This document shows, piece by piece, positions 1 through 9,593 of a stretch of 64,000 bases of DNA. The position numbers and the translations under genes are program-made. Numbering within the stretch: position 1 is the first letter of the stretch; each line of letters opens with the position of its first letter. Source of the stretch: Primulina eburnea (Eukaryota > Streptophyta > Magnoliopsida > Lamiales > Gesneriaceae); assembly GCF_022965805.1 (NCBI RefSeq), contig NC_133101.1, forward strand, positions 17,641,054 to 17,705,053. The letters are read 5' to 3'. The notes under the pieces were generated by a model that was not told the origin of the DNA, searched no databases, and saw only the letters and a program-made list of their open reading frames with translations.

Positions 1-249
1 TACGAAAATAAACTCAATACGGTCGTCACTACATCATTCATTCACCAATAAAAATTTTTCTAAAAGAAAAACTTGCTCACGACATCTCGCATCAAAACAT
101 AAAATCAGAGTACTAATATTTTCATGCTCAAAAACTAAAAATAACGTAGGCGGTCCTCGGGTTTAGCCTCCCGCTCAGTCCAAGCCAGCTCCTTGGTCCC
201 CACCTCCTGTCTCCTCATAAACATCCTCACCTGCATCGATCAAGTCTAG

Positions 250-265
250 TGAGTCTAAAGACTCA
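250..265 (-). promoter_or_regulatory. LTR hairpin TGAGTC-TTTA-GACTCA (element A, 3' LTR)
   Basis: A 16-bp perfect inverted repeat followed on the minus strand by ACTAGACTTGAT and a GCAGGTGAGGATG-like stretch. The same hairpin and flank occur at 6736-6751 and, with one change, at 9902-9917. Equivalent hairpins occur in the other Tekay-like LTRs of this window. Its role is unknown; a position in the transcribed R/U5 part is inferred from distance to the LTR 3' end. Confidence 0.6.
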
Positions 266-583
266 ACACGTATAAACTGGGAATAACGAGTACTACTTAA
301 TAAAATCGCATGCATCTTTAAAATAGAACTTACATAACTTAAAACTTGAACTTGTATAATAAACTTGATCATACGTACATACATACTTTGACGTGCCATC
401 ATCATAAACTTTTCTTAAACATGCTTGCTTACTTGAACATACTTGAACATACATAACTTAATATTTTTCTTTTGTAGAGGCATGTTTCAAAGCAAGTGAC
501 CCATAACATAATAAGAGCCTGATCAGAATATACCACAGTACTGGGCTGACAAGGACGTATCCACTGCCACATACATCAGGTCC

Positions 584-697
584 CCGTTCATAATTTAACG
601 GGCTGGTTTGTCCCCGTTCATAAATTAACGCTTTCCAACCTCGATCTAATCCGTTCATAATTTAACGGGCGGATTGGTCCCCGTTCATAATTTAACG
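584..697. repeat. Tandem CCGTTCATAATTTAACG array, four copies
   Basis: Copies begin at 584, 614, 651 and 681, so spacings alternate 30, 37, 30. The ends CCGTT and AACGG are complementary, so each copy can fold back. The array recurs in the other two A-type LTRs near 7070-7190 and 10240-10350. Confidence 0.85.
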
Positions 698-1090
698 CTT
701 TCCAATCCTAAACATACTTTGGTCACAAGACAATTAGCATACCTCAAAAACTTAAAATATTTTCTTGCACGTCAACATACTTACTTGGCATTGAGGGATT
801 CGTTGGACTTCGACTGGGGCCGTTGCTGCAACATACTAACATGAAACTTCATACTTAACTTGCATAATTTAGACGTAGAAATCATACTTACTCTCGAGTT
901 CAATCATTTCTTAGGACATTCAAAAATTTCCCATGACACGACCTTGATAACCCTTGCACTAAACAATGACATCAAACTCCGAAAACAACTAACAAACCTT
1001 TCCCAAAACGTGAGTACACGGAATCTTTGACCGGGTCCGGGTATGGGTCTGGCTACATACGGTGAAAGGAATACTCGGGAAGAAGAAGGG

Positions 1091-1253
1091 GCACGGACCC
1101 CGTGCTTGGGTCCGGGTGAGGGTCCGTGTACCTGCGCAAATTCGACACCAAGAGGAAAAAAAAGGCACGGACCCCGTGCCCTGGTCCGTGTGGGGGTCCG
1201 TGTCAACACGCAAAAATGACACTGACGAGGAAACAATGGCACGGATCCCGTGC
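1091..1253. repeat. Palindrome array GCACGGACCCCGTGC, three copies with 74-bp period
   Basis: Copies at 1091-1105, 1165-1179 and 1239-1253. Each is a 6-bp inverted repeat around ACC. Between them are direct and inverted copies of GGTCCGTG. The same three-unit array with the same 74-bp step is at 7569/7643/7717 and 10742/10816/10890. Confidence 0.88.
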
Positions 1254-2004
1254 CTGGGTCCGCGTGCAGGTTCGTGTACCTACTGTGAACGCGAACTTAC
1301 AAAAATTTATGTACATGTTTTGCTTAACTTTTTAGACTCGATTGCACGGACAATGAATCGACACCACGAGACCATCTTGAATAAAAGTGACGAATTTTAC
1401 TGAAATCTATGAAGGAAGGGGGCGGCTGCTGAGTGACTCCAAGAACCCTAATATTTGCTATTAAAATGTGTAATTGAGAATGAATGTGTAAGTGTGTGTG
1501 GTGGCGTGAGTTTTAGTGTGTGTTAACATGTGTGTGTGCGTGTGTTTAGGATAGTAATTAGGGAATAGTTGGTACTAATTAATTAATAAAATTACTAATA
1601 AAAAAGCTAACTCATTTTAACTAAAATAAATTCCTCAATTAGAATAACACACACAAAAATGCTAATTTTAAAAGTTTTAAACTCTCAAAATTACTAAATA
1701 AATGATTAAGCTTAAAAATGCTAAAACTCAATGAATTATTTAAAACGCCCCAATCTTAGCTTAAAATAAATATCATCTTTTAAAATGCCAAAATCGTCCC
1801 CGGTCTCCTCCTCGATCCCGCTTCGAATAAACGCCTGAAACATGAAACTCGAAAAAAATTTCAACGTGCATCATATAAACGTGATAATCTAAAATAATGC
1901 AATTTAAATAAATCGTGCATGACTAAACTCAATTTAAAATTAATTAATTAATTAATAATTAAATAAATACATGGGTTATACGTGTACTGATTTTGGGCTC
2001 TACA

Positions 2005-2020
2005 GTTCCTCCCCCACTTA
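2005..2020 (-). promoter_or_regulatory. Polypurine tract of element A
   Basis: Minus-strand AAGTGGGGGAGGAAC directly precedes the 3' LTR start TGTAGAGCCC. Upstream is TTTCGAGGACGAAATTTA, a motif also found next to the Z polypurine tract. This is the expected primer for plus-strand DNA synthesis. Confidence 0.88.
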
Positions 2021-2040
2021 TATAAATTTCGTCCTCGAAA

Positions 2041-2365
2041 TTAAATCTTACCGAGAAACTCCGGGTAGCGAAGTCTCATGTTGGCCTCTGACTCCCAAGT
2101 GGCTTCCTCCACTGATTGGTTCAGCCACTGAACTTTAACCAGCTTAGTTGTCTTGTTCCGAAGTTTGCGCACTTGTCTGTCTAGGATTTGAGTCGGTCTC
2201 TCCTCAAATGACAGGTCTGGAGCAAGCTGCAACGGCTCATAGCTCAGAATATGCGAAGGATTGGCTAGATACTTCCTCAACATAGAGACGTGGAACACAT
2301 TGTGTACCCCGGCCAGATTCGGCGGAAAGGCTACACGATAAGCTAATGTCCTAACTTTGTCAAAA
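2041..2365 (-). pseudogene. Element A integrase tail with chromodomain-like module
   Basis: The frame 2298-2041 begins with the conserved FHVSMLRKY of chromovirus integrase tails and continues into a region with ILDRQVRKLRNK and VQWLNQSVEEATWE, the pattern of the chromodomain-like C-terminus in Tekay-type elements, which guides integration towards particular chromatin. Upstream, the bases for AYRVAFPPNL are present but in a different frame from the integrase body, so one base appears to be missing near 2365. Ending at 2041, the reading frame stops about 20 bases short of the polypurine tract, as usual for the group. Confidence 0.82.
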
Positions 2366-3512
2366 TCTCGAAAGGTCCAATAAACCTCGGACTCAGCTTG
2401 CCTATCTTCCCAAATCTCATAACACCCTTCATGGGTGCTATCTTTACAAAAACGTGATCACCAACGGCAAAATCGAGATCTCTCCTTCTCTTATCAGCAT
2501 AACTCTTTTGGCGACTCTGGGCGGTCATCATTCTATCTCTAATCTTGACCACCACATCTTCAGTTTGCTGAACTATCTCTGGACCAAGATCCGTCCCCTC
2601 CCCAACTTCATCCCAATGAACTGGTGATCTGCACTTTCTTCCATACAAAGCCTTGTAAAGAGCCATACCAATAGATGATTGGAAGATGTTGTTGTAGGTA
2701 AACTCCACAAGAGGTATCTTAGACTCCAAAGTTCCCTGAAAATCAATCATACAGGCTCTCAGCAAATCCTCTAAAACCCGAATCACTCGCTCAGACTGGC
2801 CATCTGTCTGCGGGTGAAAAGCTGCACTGAACAGCAACTTCGTCCCCATGGTTGCATGTAAGCTCTTCCAGAAGGACGATGTAAACCTCGGGTCCCTGTC
2901 GGATACAATCGAAACTGGGAACCCATGCAAGCGGACTATCTCCGTTATATAAAGCTCCGCATACTGCATCATGGAGAAAGTCGTCTTTACTGGAAAAAAG
3001 TGTGCTGACTTAGTGAGTCGATCCACGACGACCCAAATGGCATTAAAACCTCTGACTGATCTAGGCAACCCAACGACAAAATCCATCGTAATATTCTCCC
3101 ATTTCCACTCTGGGATGGGGAGTGGCTTAAGCATGCCTGCTGGCCTCTGGTGCTCTGCCTTCTCCTGCTGACAAGTGAGGCATTCTGACACAAATCTGCG
3201 GATGTCTCGCTTCATTCTCGGCCACCAATACAAAATCTGTAGGTCCTTGTACATCTTGGTGCTCCCTGGGTGAATAGAATACGGAGATGCATGTGCCTCT
3301 GTCAGAATATCCTGTCTGATCGAATCAACACTAGGCACCCACATTCTACCTCTGTATCTCAAAATCTCATCTGACACTGTATAAAGAACACTGCCCTTGG
3401 ATTCATCCTTAAGTCTCCATTTCTATAACTGCTCATCTGAAGGCTGACTTACGCGGATACGGTAAACTAATGAAGACTGGACTGTCAGATTAGACAGCTT
3501 AGGAGCTCTGTC
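2343..3512 (-). pseudogene. Element A integrase
   Basis: Integrase inserts the cDNA into the host chromosome. The zinc-binding part shows HASPYSIH and CLTCQQ. The catalytic triad is visible as MDFVVG (first D), VSDRDPRF (second D) and GQSERVIRV (E). The open stretch from 3377 is 344 residues. The same frame continues upstream to the RNase H ORF but is cut by TAG at 3423-3425, where relatives have Gln, and by TAG at 3513-3515. The frame ends at 2343 because of the apparent one-base loss near 2365. Inactive as it stands. Confidence 0.9.
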
Positions 3513-5945
3513 CTAACGATAAACCTCTAGACCAAACTTCTGAATCTCAGACTGGAGAGGTCTCTGCACTGATAACTGAGCTATGACTGCAACTTTCCTG
3601 CTCAAGGCATCTGCCACAACATTAGCTTTACCCGGATGGTAGCTAATTTCACAGTCGTAGTCATTCACCAACTCTAACCACCGTCTCTGCCTCATATTCA
3701 GTTCCTTCTGCGTGAAGAAATATTTCAGAATTTTGTGATCAGTGAAAATCTGACACTTCTCGCCATACAGGTAGTGTCTCCAAATCTTCAACGCAAAGAC
3801 GACTGCGGCTAATTCAAGATCATACGTCAGGTAGTTCTTCTCATGCGCTTTCAACTGTCTGGAAGCATAAGCTATAACCCGACCTTGCTGCATCAATACT
3901 GCACCTAACCCAAGCTTGGATGCATCGGTATATAGCACAAACTCACCTTGCCCTTTCGGCATGGCTAGCACTGGCGCTGAAATAAAAGCTTGCTTCAAAG
4001 TATCGAAGCTCTCCTGGCATTCTTCACTCCACACGAACTTAGCATTTTTCTTGGTTAGTGAAGTGAGTGGCACTGCTATGGATGAAAATCCCTGAATGAA
4101 CTTACGGTAGTAACCGGCTAAACCCAGAAAACTGCAGATTTCTGATGCATTCTTCGGTTCAAGCCAATTCTTAACCGCTTCTACCTTAGCTGGATCCACT
4201 TCAATACCACTGCTAGATATAATATGACCCAAAAACGCTACCTTCTCCAACCAAAATTCACTATTACTAAACTTTGCAAACAACTTGCGACCTTGTAGGG
4301 TTTGCAAAACTGTACTCAGGTGATGACTGTGCTCTTCATGGCTCTTCGAGTATATGAGAATATCGTCAATAAATACTATGACGAAATGATCGAGATAAGG
4401 CTGGAATACTCGATTCATTAGGTCCATGAAAATAGCTGGAGAATTTTTCAATCCAAACGACATCACTAAGAACTCGTAATGCCCGTACCGGGTCCTGAAA
4501 GCTGTCTTGTGAACATCTGCTTCCTTCACTTTCAGTTGGTGATACTCTGATCGAAGATCTATCTTAGAGAACACTGTAGCTCCCTGCAACTGATCAAATA
4601 AGTCTTCGATTCTAGGAAGTGGGTACTTGTTCTTGATCGTTACCTTTTTCAACTCTCGGTAATCGATGCACAGTCTCATGCTCCCATCCTTCTTCTTTAC
4701 AAAAAGAACTGGTGCTCCCCATGGAGAGAAACTAAGGCGAATGAATTCCTTGTCGAGAAGCTCCTGAATCTGTTGCTTGAGTTCTAACATTTCAGTTGGA
4801 GCTAATCGGTATGGTGCCTTAGAGATTGGCACTGTGCTTGGCATGAGGTCAATCGCAAACTCCACCTCCCGCTCTGGTGGAAGACCTGTGACGTCATCAG
4901 AAAAGACGTCTGGGAAGTCTCTTACTACTGGCACATCAGATATAGATGGAGTGGGTACGTCAGGTGCTGAGACAATACTGGCCAAGAAAGCCTGACACCC
5001 CTTGGAAATCAGTCTCCTCGCCTGCATGCAAGAAATCATGCGAGGGAAGCTCCTCCATCTGGCTGGCTCAAATAAAAACTGTTCCATGCCCAACGATCTG
5101 ACCAACACTGACCTCTTCTGAAAGTCGATAAGGACTCTGTTCTTTGTTAGCCAGTCCATTCCCAAAATGATATCAAACTCTGGCATTGGCAAGACGATCA
5201 AATTGGCATACACTAGGTGGACGTGTAATTCCAGGTCGATGTCTCTGACCACGCTAGTAGCTGACAGCTCTTCCCCTGATGGGACTGTCACTGAATAATT
5301 CACGTCAAGTCCAATGGTTTTGAGGTCCAAGTGACTAGCGAACGTCTCTGATATGAAAGAATGGGTGGCACCTGAATCTATCATGGCCTGTGTAGCTATT
5401 CTCTTAATGAAAATGTTCCCGGTCAGTAGTGTAGTGTCTGGGTTCGCCTGCTGTGCATGCATGGCGAATACCCTGACCTGAGTTGGCTGCTTCCACTGTG
5501 GGCATTCTTTCAACATGTGGTCAGTAGCTCCACATTTAAAACATTTGCCTGACCCATACAAGCATTGCCCTGGATGCTGACGGTTACACTTCGGGCACGC
5601 TGGGGAAATAGCAGGCTTCTGTGGTGCCCCTGGCTGCTGAATGGGACCTTTGCCCCTTGGTGGTCCCTGATAAGGCTTCTTCCCTGGCGGTCCCTGATAC
5701 GGTTTCTTAAACTGAGGCCTCTGATGCTGCTGCTGCGGTGGAGCCTGATAGGGCCTCTTACCCTGTCTGTCTGCTTCAATATCCCATTGGTCTTGCTCTG
5801 CCGCCAAGGCTCTAGATAAGACGACTGCATAAGAAGTAGGGCCAGCTATCTTCACATTACGATTCAAGATTGGCCGCAATCCATCCAAGAAATATCTCAA
5901 CTTTGCCTGGACATCATTCGCAATGAGGGGTACGAAGTAACACCC
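3513..5945 (-). pseudogene. Element A gag C-terminus, protease, reverse transcriptase and RNase H
   Basis: An open stretch of 795 residues from 5900. In order: end of the gag capsid region (RYFLDGLRP); a proline/glutamine-rich linker with repeated KKPYQGPPG; a CCHC zinc knuckle ([14 protein letters not shown]); the protease motif [11 protein letters not shown]; reverse transcriptase with [20 protein letters not shown], the [13 protein letters not shown] segment and the catalytic [10 protein letters not shown]; and RNase H with [13 protein letters not shown] and the [14 protein letters not shown] tail. It ends in TAG at 3513, where the frame carries straight on into integrase. Upstream the gag frame is shifted: comparison of both frames suggests one T lost near 5945. 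Gag and pol appear to have been one long frame. Confidence 0.92.
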
Positions 5946-6411
5946 CTCTCAAACTTCCGAACGAAGTCTGCCACACTGCTGTCCCCCTACCTCAGTGTCA
6001 TAAATTCCCTGTTCAGACGGGAGCGTACTTCCTCAGCGAAGTACTTGGCGAAGAACACTTCCTTGAATCCAGTCCAAGACAAGGTCTGCAAATTAACTGC
6101 CACAGACGCACTATCCCACCAACGTCTGGCATCCCCCGCCAGAAGGAAGATGGCACAACGAACTCGGTCTGCATTATGCAGCTCCATGTAGTCAAAGATC
6201 ACTTCAATGGACTTAATCCATCTCTCTGCCACCATCGGGTCTGTAGATCCCAAAAACTCCTTAGGATTCATCCTCTGAAACCTCGCATACACCGCTTCTG
6301 GTCTAGGCCTTGTCCCTGCATTCGCTGCAGCCTGGTTCCCCGCAAACTGCGCGAAGAACTGCGTCATACCCGCAAGCATCTGCGCCTGCATATCTGGGGG
6401 TGGAGGAGGAG
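5946..6411 (-). pseudogene. Element A gag, central part
   Basis: Gag forms the virus-like particle. This 134-residue open part has the gag-typical RFQRMNPKEFLGSTDPMVA, a W in ERWIKSIEVIFDYM, and CAIFLLAGDARRWWDS, all common in Tekay gag. A TAG at 5987-5989 replaces a Gln codon in the context LR-G; the frame then reads [15 protein letters not shown] before the frameshift near 5945. The upstream end is broken by a solo LTR inserted at 6412-6416; on the far side (9286-9356) the same frame resumes and reaches its start codon. Confidence 0.9.
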
Positions 6412-6416
6412 GAGCG
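6412..6416. repeat. Target-site duplication GAGCG (left)
   Basis: Five bases directly before the solo LTR start at 6417, identical to 9281-9285 directly after its end. Perfect 5-bp duplication. Confidence 0.95.
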
Positions 6417-9280
6417 TGTAACGTACCGTACTTTTACTACTTAAAATTTGCGGAAAAATTGAAAATTTTCTTTATTAAAGGTAAACATTCATACGGTAGT
6501 CACTCAACATTCATAAATAGTTTTGAAATCATCCATCACAAATAAAAATTGTTTAAAGAAAGACTATCTCGAAATGTCTCCCATCAAATCATAAAAATTC
6601 AGAGTATTTTAAACTGGGCTTAAAAACATAAACTTGCGGTCCTCGGGTTTAGCCTGCCGCTCAGCCCAAGCCTGCCCCTTGGTCGCCAGCTCCTGTCTCC
6701 TGCTCATCGTACTCACCTGCATCGATCAAGTCTAGTGAGTCTAAAGACTCAACACGTATAAACTGGAAATAACGAGTACTACATAATAAAATCGCATGCA
6801 TCTCTAAAATATGACATACATAACTTTAAACTGGAACTTGCATAAACTTCAACTTGAATTAAACTTGAACTTGAACATACGTACTATGACGTGCCATAAA
6901 CTTTGCTTATACATGCTTTCATACTTCAACATACTTAACTTCATAATTTTGCGTAGAGGATGTTTCAAAGCAAGTGACCCTTAACATGATAAACGCCTGA
7001 TCAGACACACCACAGTACTGGGCTAACAGGGACGTATCCACTACCACATACATGAGATCCCTGTTCATAATTTAACAGGCCAGTTGATCCACGTTCATAA
7101 TTTAATGCTTCACAACCACGATCTAACCCGTTCATAATTTAACGGGCGGATTGGTCCCCGTTCATGATTTAACGCTTTCCAATCCTTAACTTTCTTTGGT
7201 CACAAGGCAATTAGCATACCTCAAAACTTAAAACATTTTCTTTGCACGTCATACATACTTACTTGGCGTTGAGGGATTCATTGGACTTCGACTGGGGCCG
7301 TCACTGCGACATACTAACATGAATTTCATACTTAACTTGCATAACTTAGACGTAGGAAAATTCATACTTACTCTCAAGCTCAATCATATCTTAGGACCTT
7401 CTATAATTTCCCATGACATGACCTTAATAATCCTTACACTAAACCATGACATCAAACCTTGAAACCAAAAATAATATTTTTCCCAAATAGTGTGTACACG
7501 GACCCCTAACCCGGGTCCGTGTACGGGTCCGTCTACCTACTGAACATACGTGCCGTGAGAAAGAAGGGGCACGGACCCCGTGTGAGGGTCCGGAAACTGG
7601 TCCGTCTACCTACTGTATGAAGTGACTCGAAGGGAAGGGAGGGCACGGACCCCGTGCTATCCACCGTGTACGGGTCCGTGTCCGCTCGCAACGCTGACAC
7701 TCGTGAGGAACCAAAGGCACGGACCCCGTGCCCGGGTCCGTGTCAGGGTCCGTGTGGCTACTGTACGCTGATACCTGCGAGAAAACTTATGCACATGCCT
7801 ATCCTCCCAATTGCAACTCAATGGAACATAGTTTAATATCTTAAGACCCTTCTTAGGACACCATAATATTGCATCAAAACTTATACAAATACCTCAAAAT
7901 ACGACGTCCACTATACTACGCAATGCAAAGCCAATTATGCCATTGACATCAATCGAGTTCCTACGACTTTAAACTAATTCGACGCCTAACGACATTCATC
8001 ATAACCTTAAAAATACGAGAAACCTCAATGCTAACATACTCATACGCAGCAAAGATCGCCCGTCGGTTTCCAACGAAGCCTGCAACACAAAACTTCACAA
8101 ATACAATGATATCAACTTTTCTTAAAAATTACAGTTTGAGCAGTCTCACGAAAAACGCCATAACTCTCTCATTTTTCGTCCAAAAATCTCGAAATTTATA
8201 TCAAATCGAAGGTATCAAAAAGTTCTACGATTTTTACGTTGAAAGTTTTCTCAAATTCTGTACCGAAAAATCGCAATTTTGACATGAACAGTAAAAACGA
8301 GTTTTAGATCTAAAATTTTTCCTTCGAAATTGATCCGATCTATGATCCGCTCAAACTACTAACATCATACATAACTTTTACGCATAAAAACAATGCAATA
8401 CAATATATGACTTGATCGACACAGCAAGAACAGAATATACGTGCCTTTTTGATGATAAACGTTACCGAAAGACGACACCGAAGCGGAGATAGAGAGAGGC
8501 TTGATCCGGGACGAACGTGGCACTGTTTTCTTGCAATAAAATCAACGAATCTATGCTTGGAATTACAAGGAAGGGGGCGGCTGCTATGCTTATTGAAGAA
8601 CCCTAGTTTTGCTTTCAAATAAAATAAAACTGAAAAGAGTGGTGTAGTGTGTGTTTTACGTTTTCTAGTGTGTGTAGAATGTGTGTGTGCGTGTGTTAGA
8701 TAATTAGGAGGAGTAAAATTTGCTAATTAATAATTAACAATGCTAATCAAGATGCTAATTAAAATGTTGACTCAAATAACAATTTAATTAAAATACTATC
8801 CTTACTCATCTTTAAATAAAACTCTTTAATCAAAATATAGCACACACCATACTAGACTTTAAAAGTTCTAAAATCATAAACTCACAAAATAATTAAATTT
8901 AGGATTCAAAATACTAACATCTCATAAAATACTAAATTTTAAAAGTTTTAAACTCTTAAAATTACTAAATAATGATTTAGGCTCAAAAATGCTAAAACTC
9001 ACTAAATTATTTAAAATACCCCCAAACTCAACTAAAAATAAGATACCAACTTTAAAATTGCCAAAAATCGTCACCGGATCTTTTCCTCAATCCCGCCTCG
9101 AATGAACGCCTGAAACATGAAACTCGAAAGACGTTTCAACGTGCATCACATAACATAATTTAATTTAAAATAGTGCATTTACATAAATTATGCATGACTA
9201 AAACTCCTTTAAAATTAATTAAATGCTTTAATAATTTAATTAAATGCATGGGTTTTACAAGTACGAAATTGGGCTCTACA
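6417..9280 (-). mobile_element. Solo LTR of an A-related family nested in gag of element A
   Basis: Starts TGTAACG and ends CTCTACA, 2864 bp, flanked by GAGCG on both sides. It is clearly related to the A LTRs (same order of motifs, palindrome arrays, hairpin at 6736-6751) but visibly more diverged from them than they are from each other. No internal region or second LTR is present, so it is the product of LTR-LTR recombination after insertion. Orientation matches element A. Confidence 0.95.
7569..7731. repeat. Palindrome array in solo LTR, 74-bp period
   Basis: GCACGGACCCCGTG cores at 7569, 7643 and 7717, steps of exactly 74. Spacer sequences differ substantially from those in the A LTRs while cores and spacing are kept. 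Confidence 0.88.
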
Positions 9281-9285
9281 GAGCG
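9281..9285. repeat. Target-site duplication GAGCG (right)
   Basis: Second copy of the 5-bp duplication flanking the solo LTR. Confidence 0.95.
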
Positions 9286-9356
9286 TTTCCCCCTTCAACA
9301 TGGTCCTCCCTATCCTCCTCTCTTGCTACACGGTCAACCAAACGTCTGGGAGGCAT
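9286..9356 (-). pseudogene. Element A gag, N-terminal end with start codon
   Basis: The minus-strand frame opens with ATG at 9356-9354 and reads MPPRRLVDR, the usual opening of Tekay gag proteins. Counting through to the TSD and then on from 6411 gives 32 codons with no stop before the Met at 6391, so the frame is continuous if the solo LTR and one GAGCG are ignored. The start is chosen because MPPRR is the family norm and lies a normal distance (about 220 bp) below the primer site. Confidence 0.88.
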
Positions 9357-9579
9357 TCTGTTCCAATAAATTACCCAACACGTAAACACAACATGCATGA
9401 ACATGATATCAATAACATAAGATGCACGCAACTGAATTTAAAGTATGGACATGCTGAAATCATGACTTAATGCATACTACATGACATGAATCTTTGAAAC
9501 TTTAAAACTTACAGACTTGAGGTGTGACTTCGTGAGCTTCTTGCGACTGGCAGTAGGCATAACCCTTTACAAGAACACC
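9357..9579 (-). promoter_or_regulatory. Untranslated leader of element A
   Basis: Non-coding sequence between primer site and gag. The 90 bases next to the primer site share an ordered set of short motifs (AAACTTACAGAC, GTGACTTCGTGAG, CAACCCTTTACAAGAAC-like) with the leader of element Z at 57733-57797. On the minus strand the first motif reads GTCTGTAAGTTT, which contains a good 5' splice-site consensus. Confidence 0.65.
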
Positions 9580-9591
9580 GCTCTGATACCA
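9580..9591 (-). promoter_or_regulatory. Primer-binding site of element A (tRNA-iMet)
   Basis: Minus-strand TGGTATCAGAGC, complementary to the 3' end of plant initiator tRNA-Met, two bases from the LTR end at 9594. Match beyond 12 bases is poor (CGGTG instead of CAGGT). Confidence 0.93.
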
Positions 9592-9593
9592 AA

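Larger units (their letters stand above)
1..2004 (-). repeat. 3' LTR of element A (partial, internally deleted)
   Basis: Matches 9652-12341 nearly base for base and ends in CTCTACA at 2004, beside the polypurine tract. Compared with the right LTR it lacks about 683 bp: the bases next to 1378 join the parts corresponding to about 11029 and 11713, with TCTT shared at the break. It carries the CCGTTCATAATTTAACG array (584-697), the GCACGGACCCCGTGC array (1091-1253) and the TGAGTC hairpin (250-265). Confidence 0.93.
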
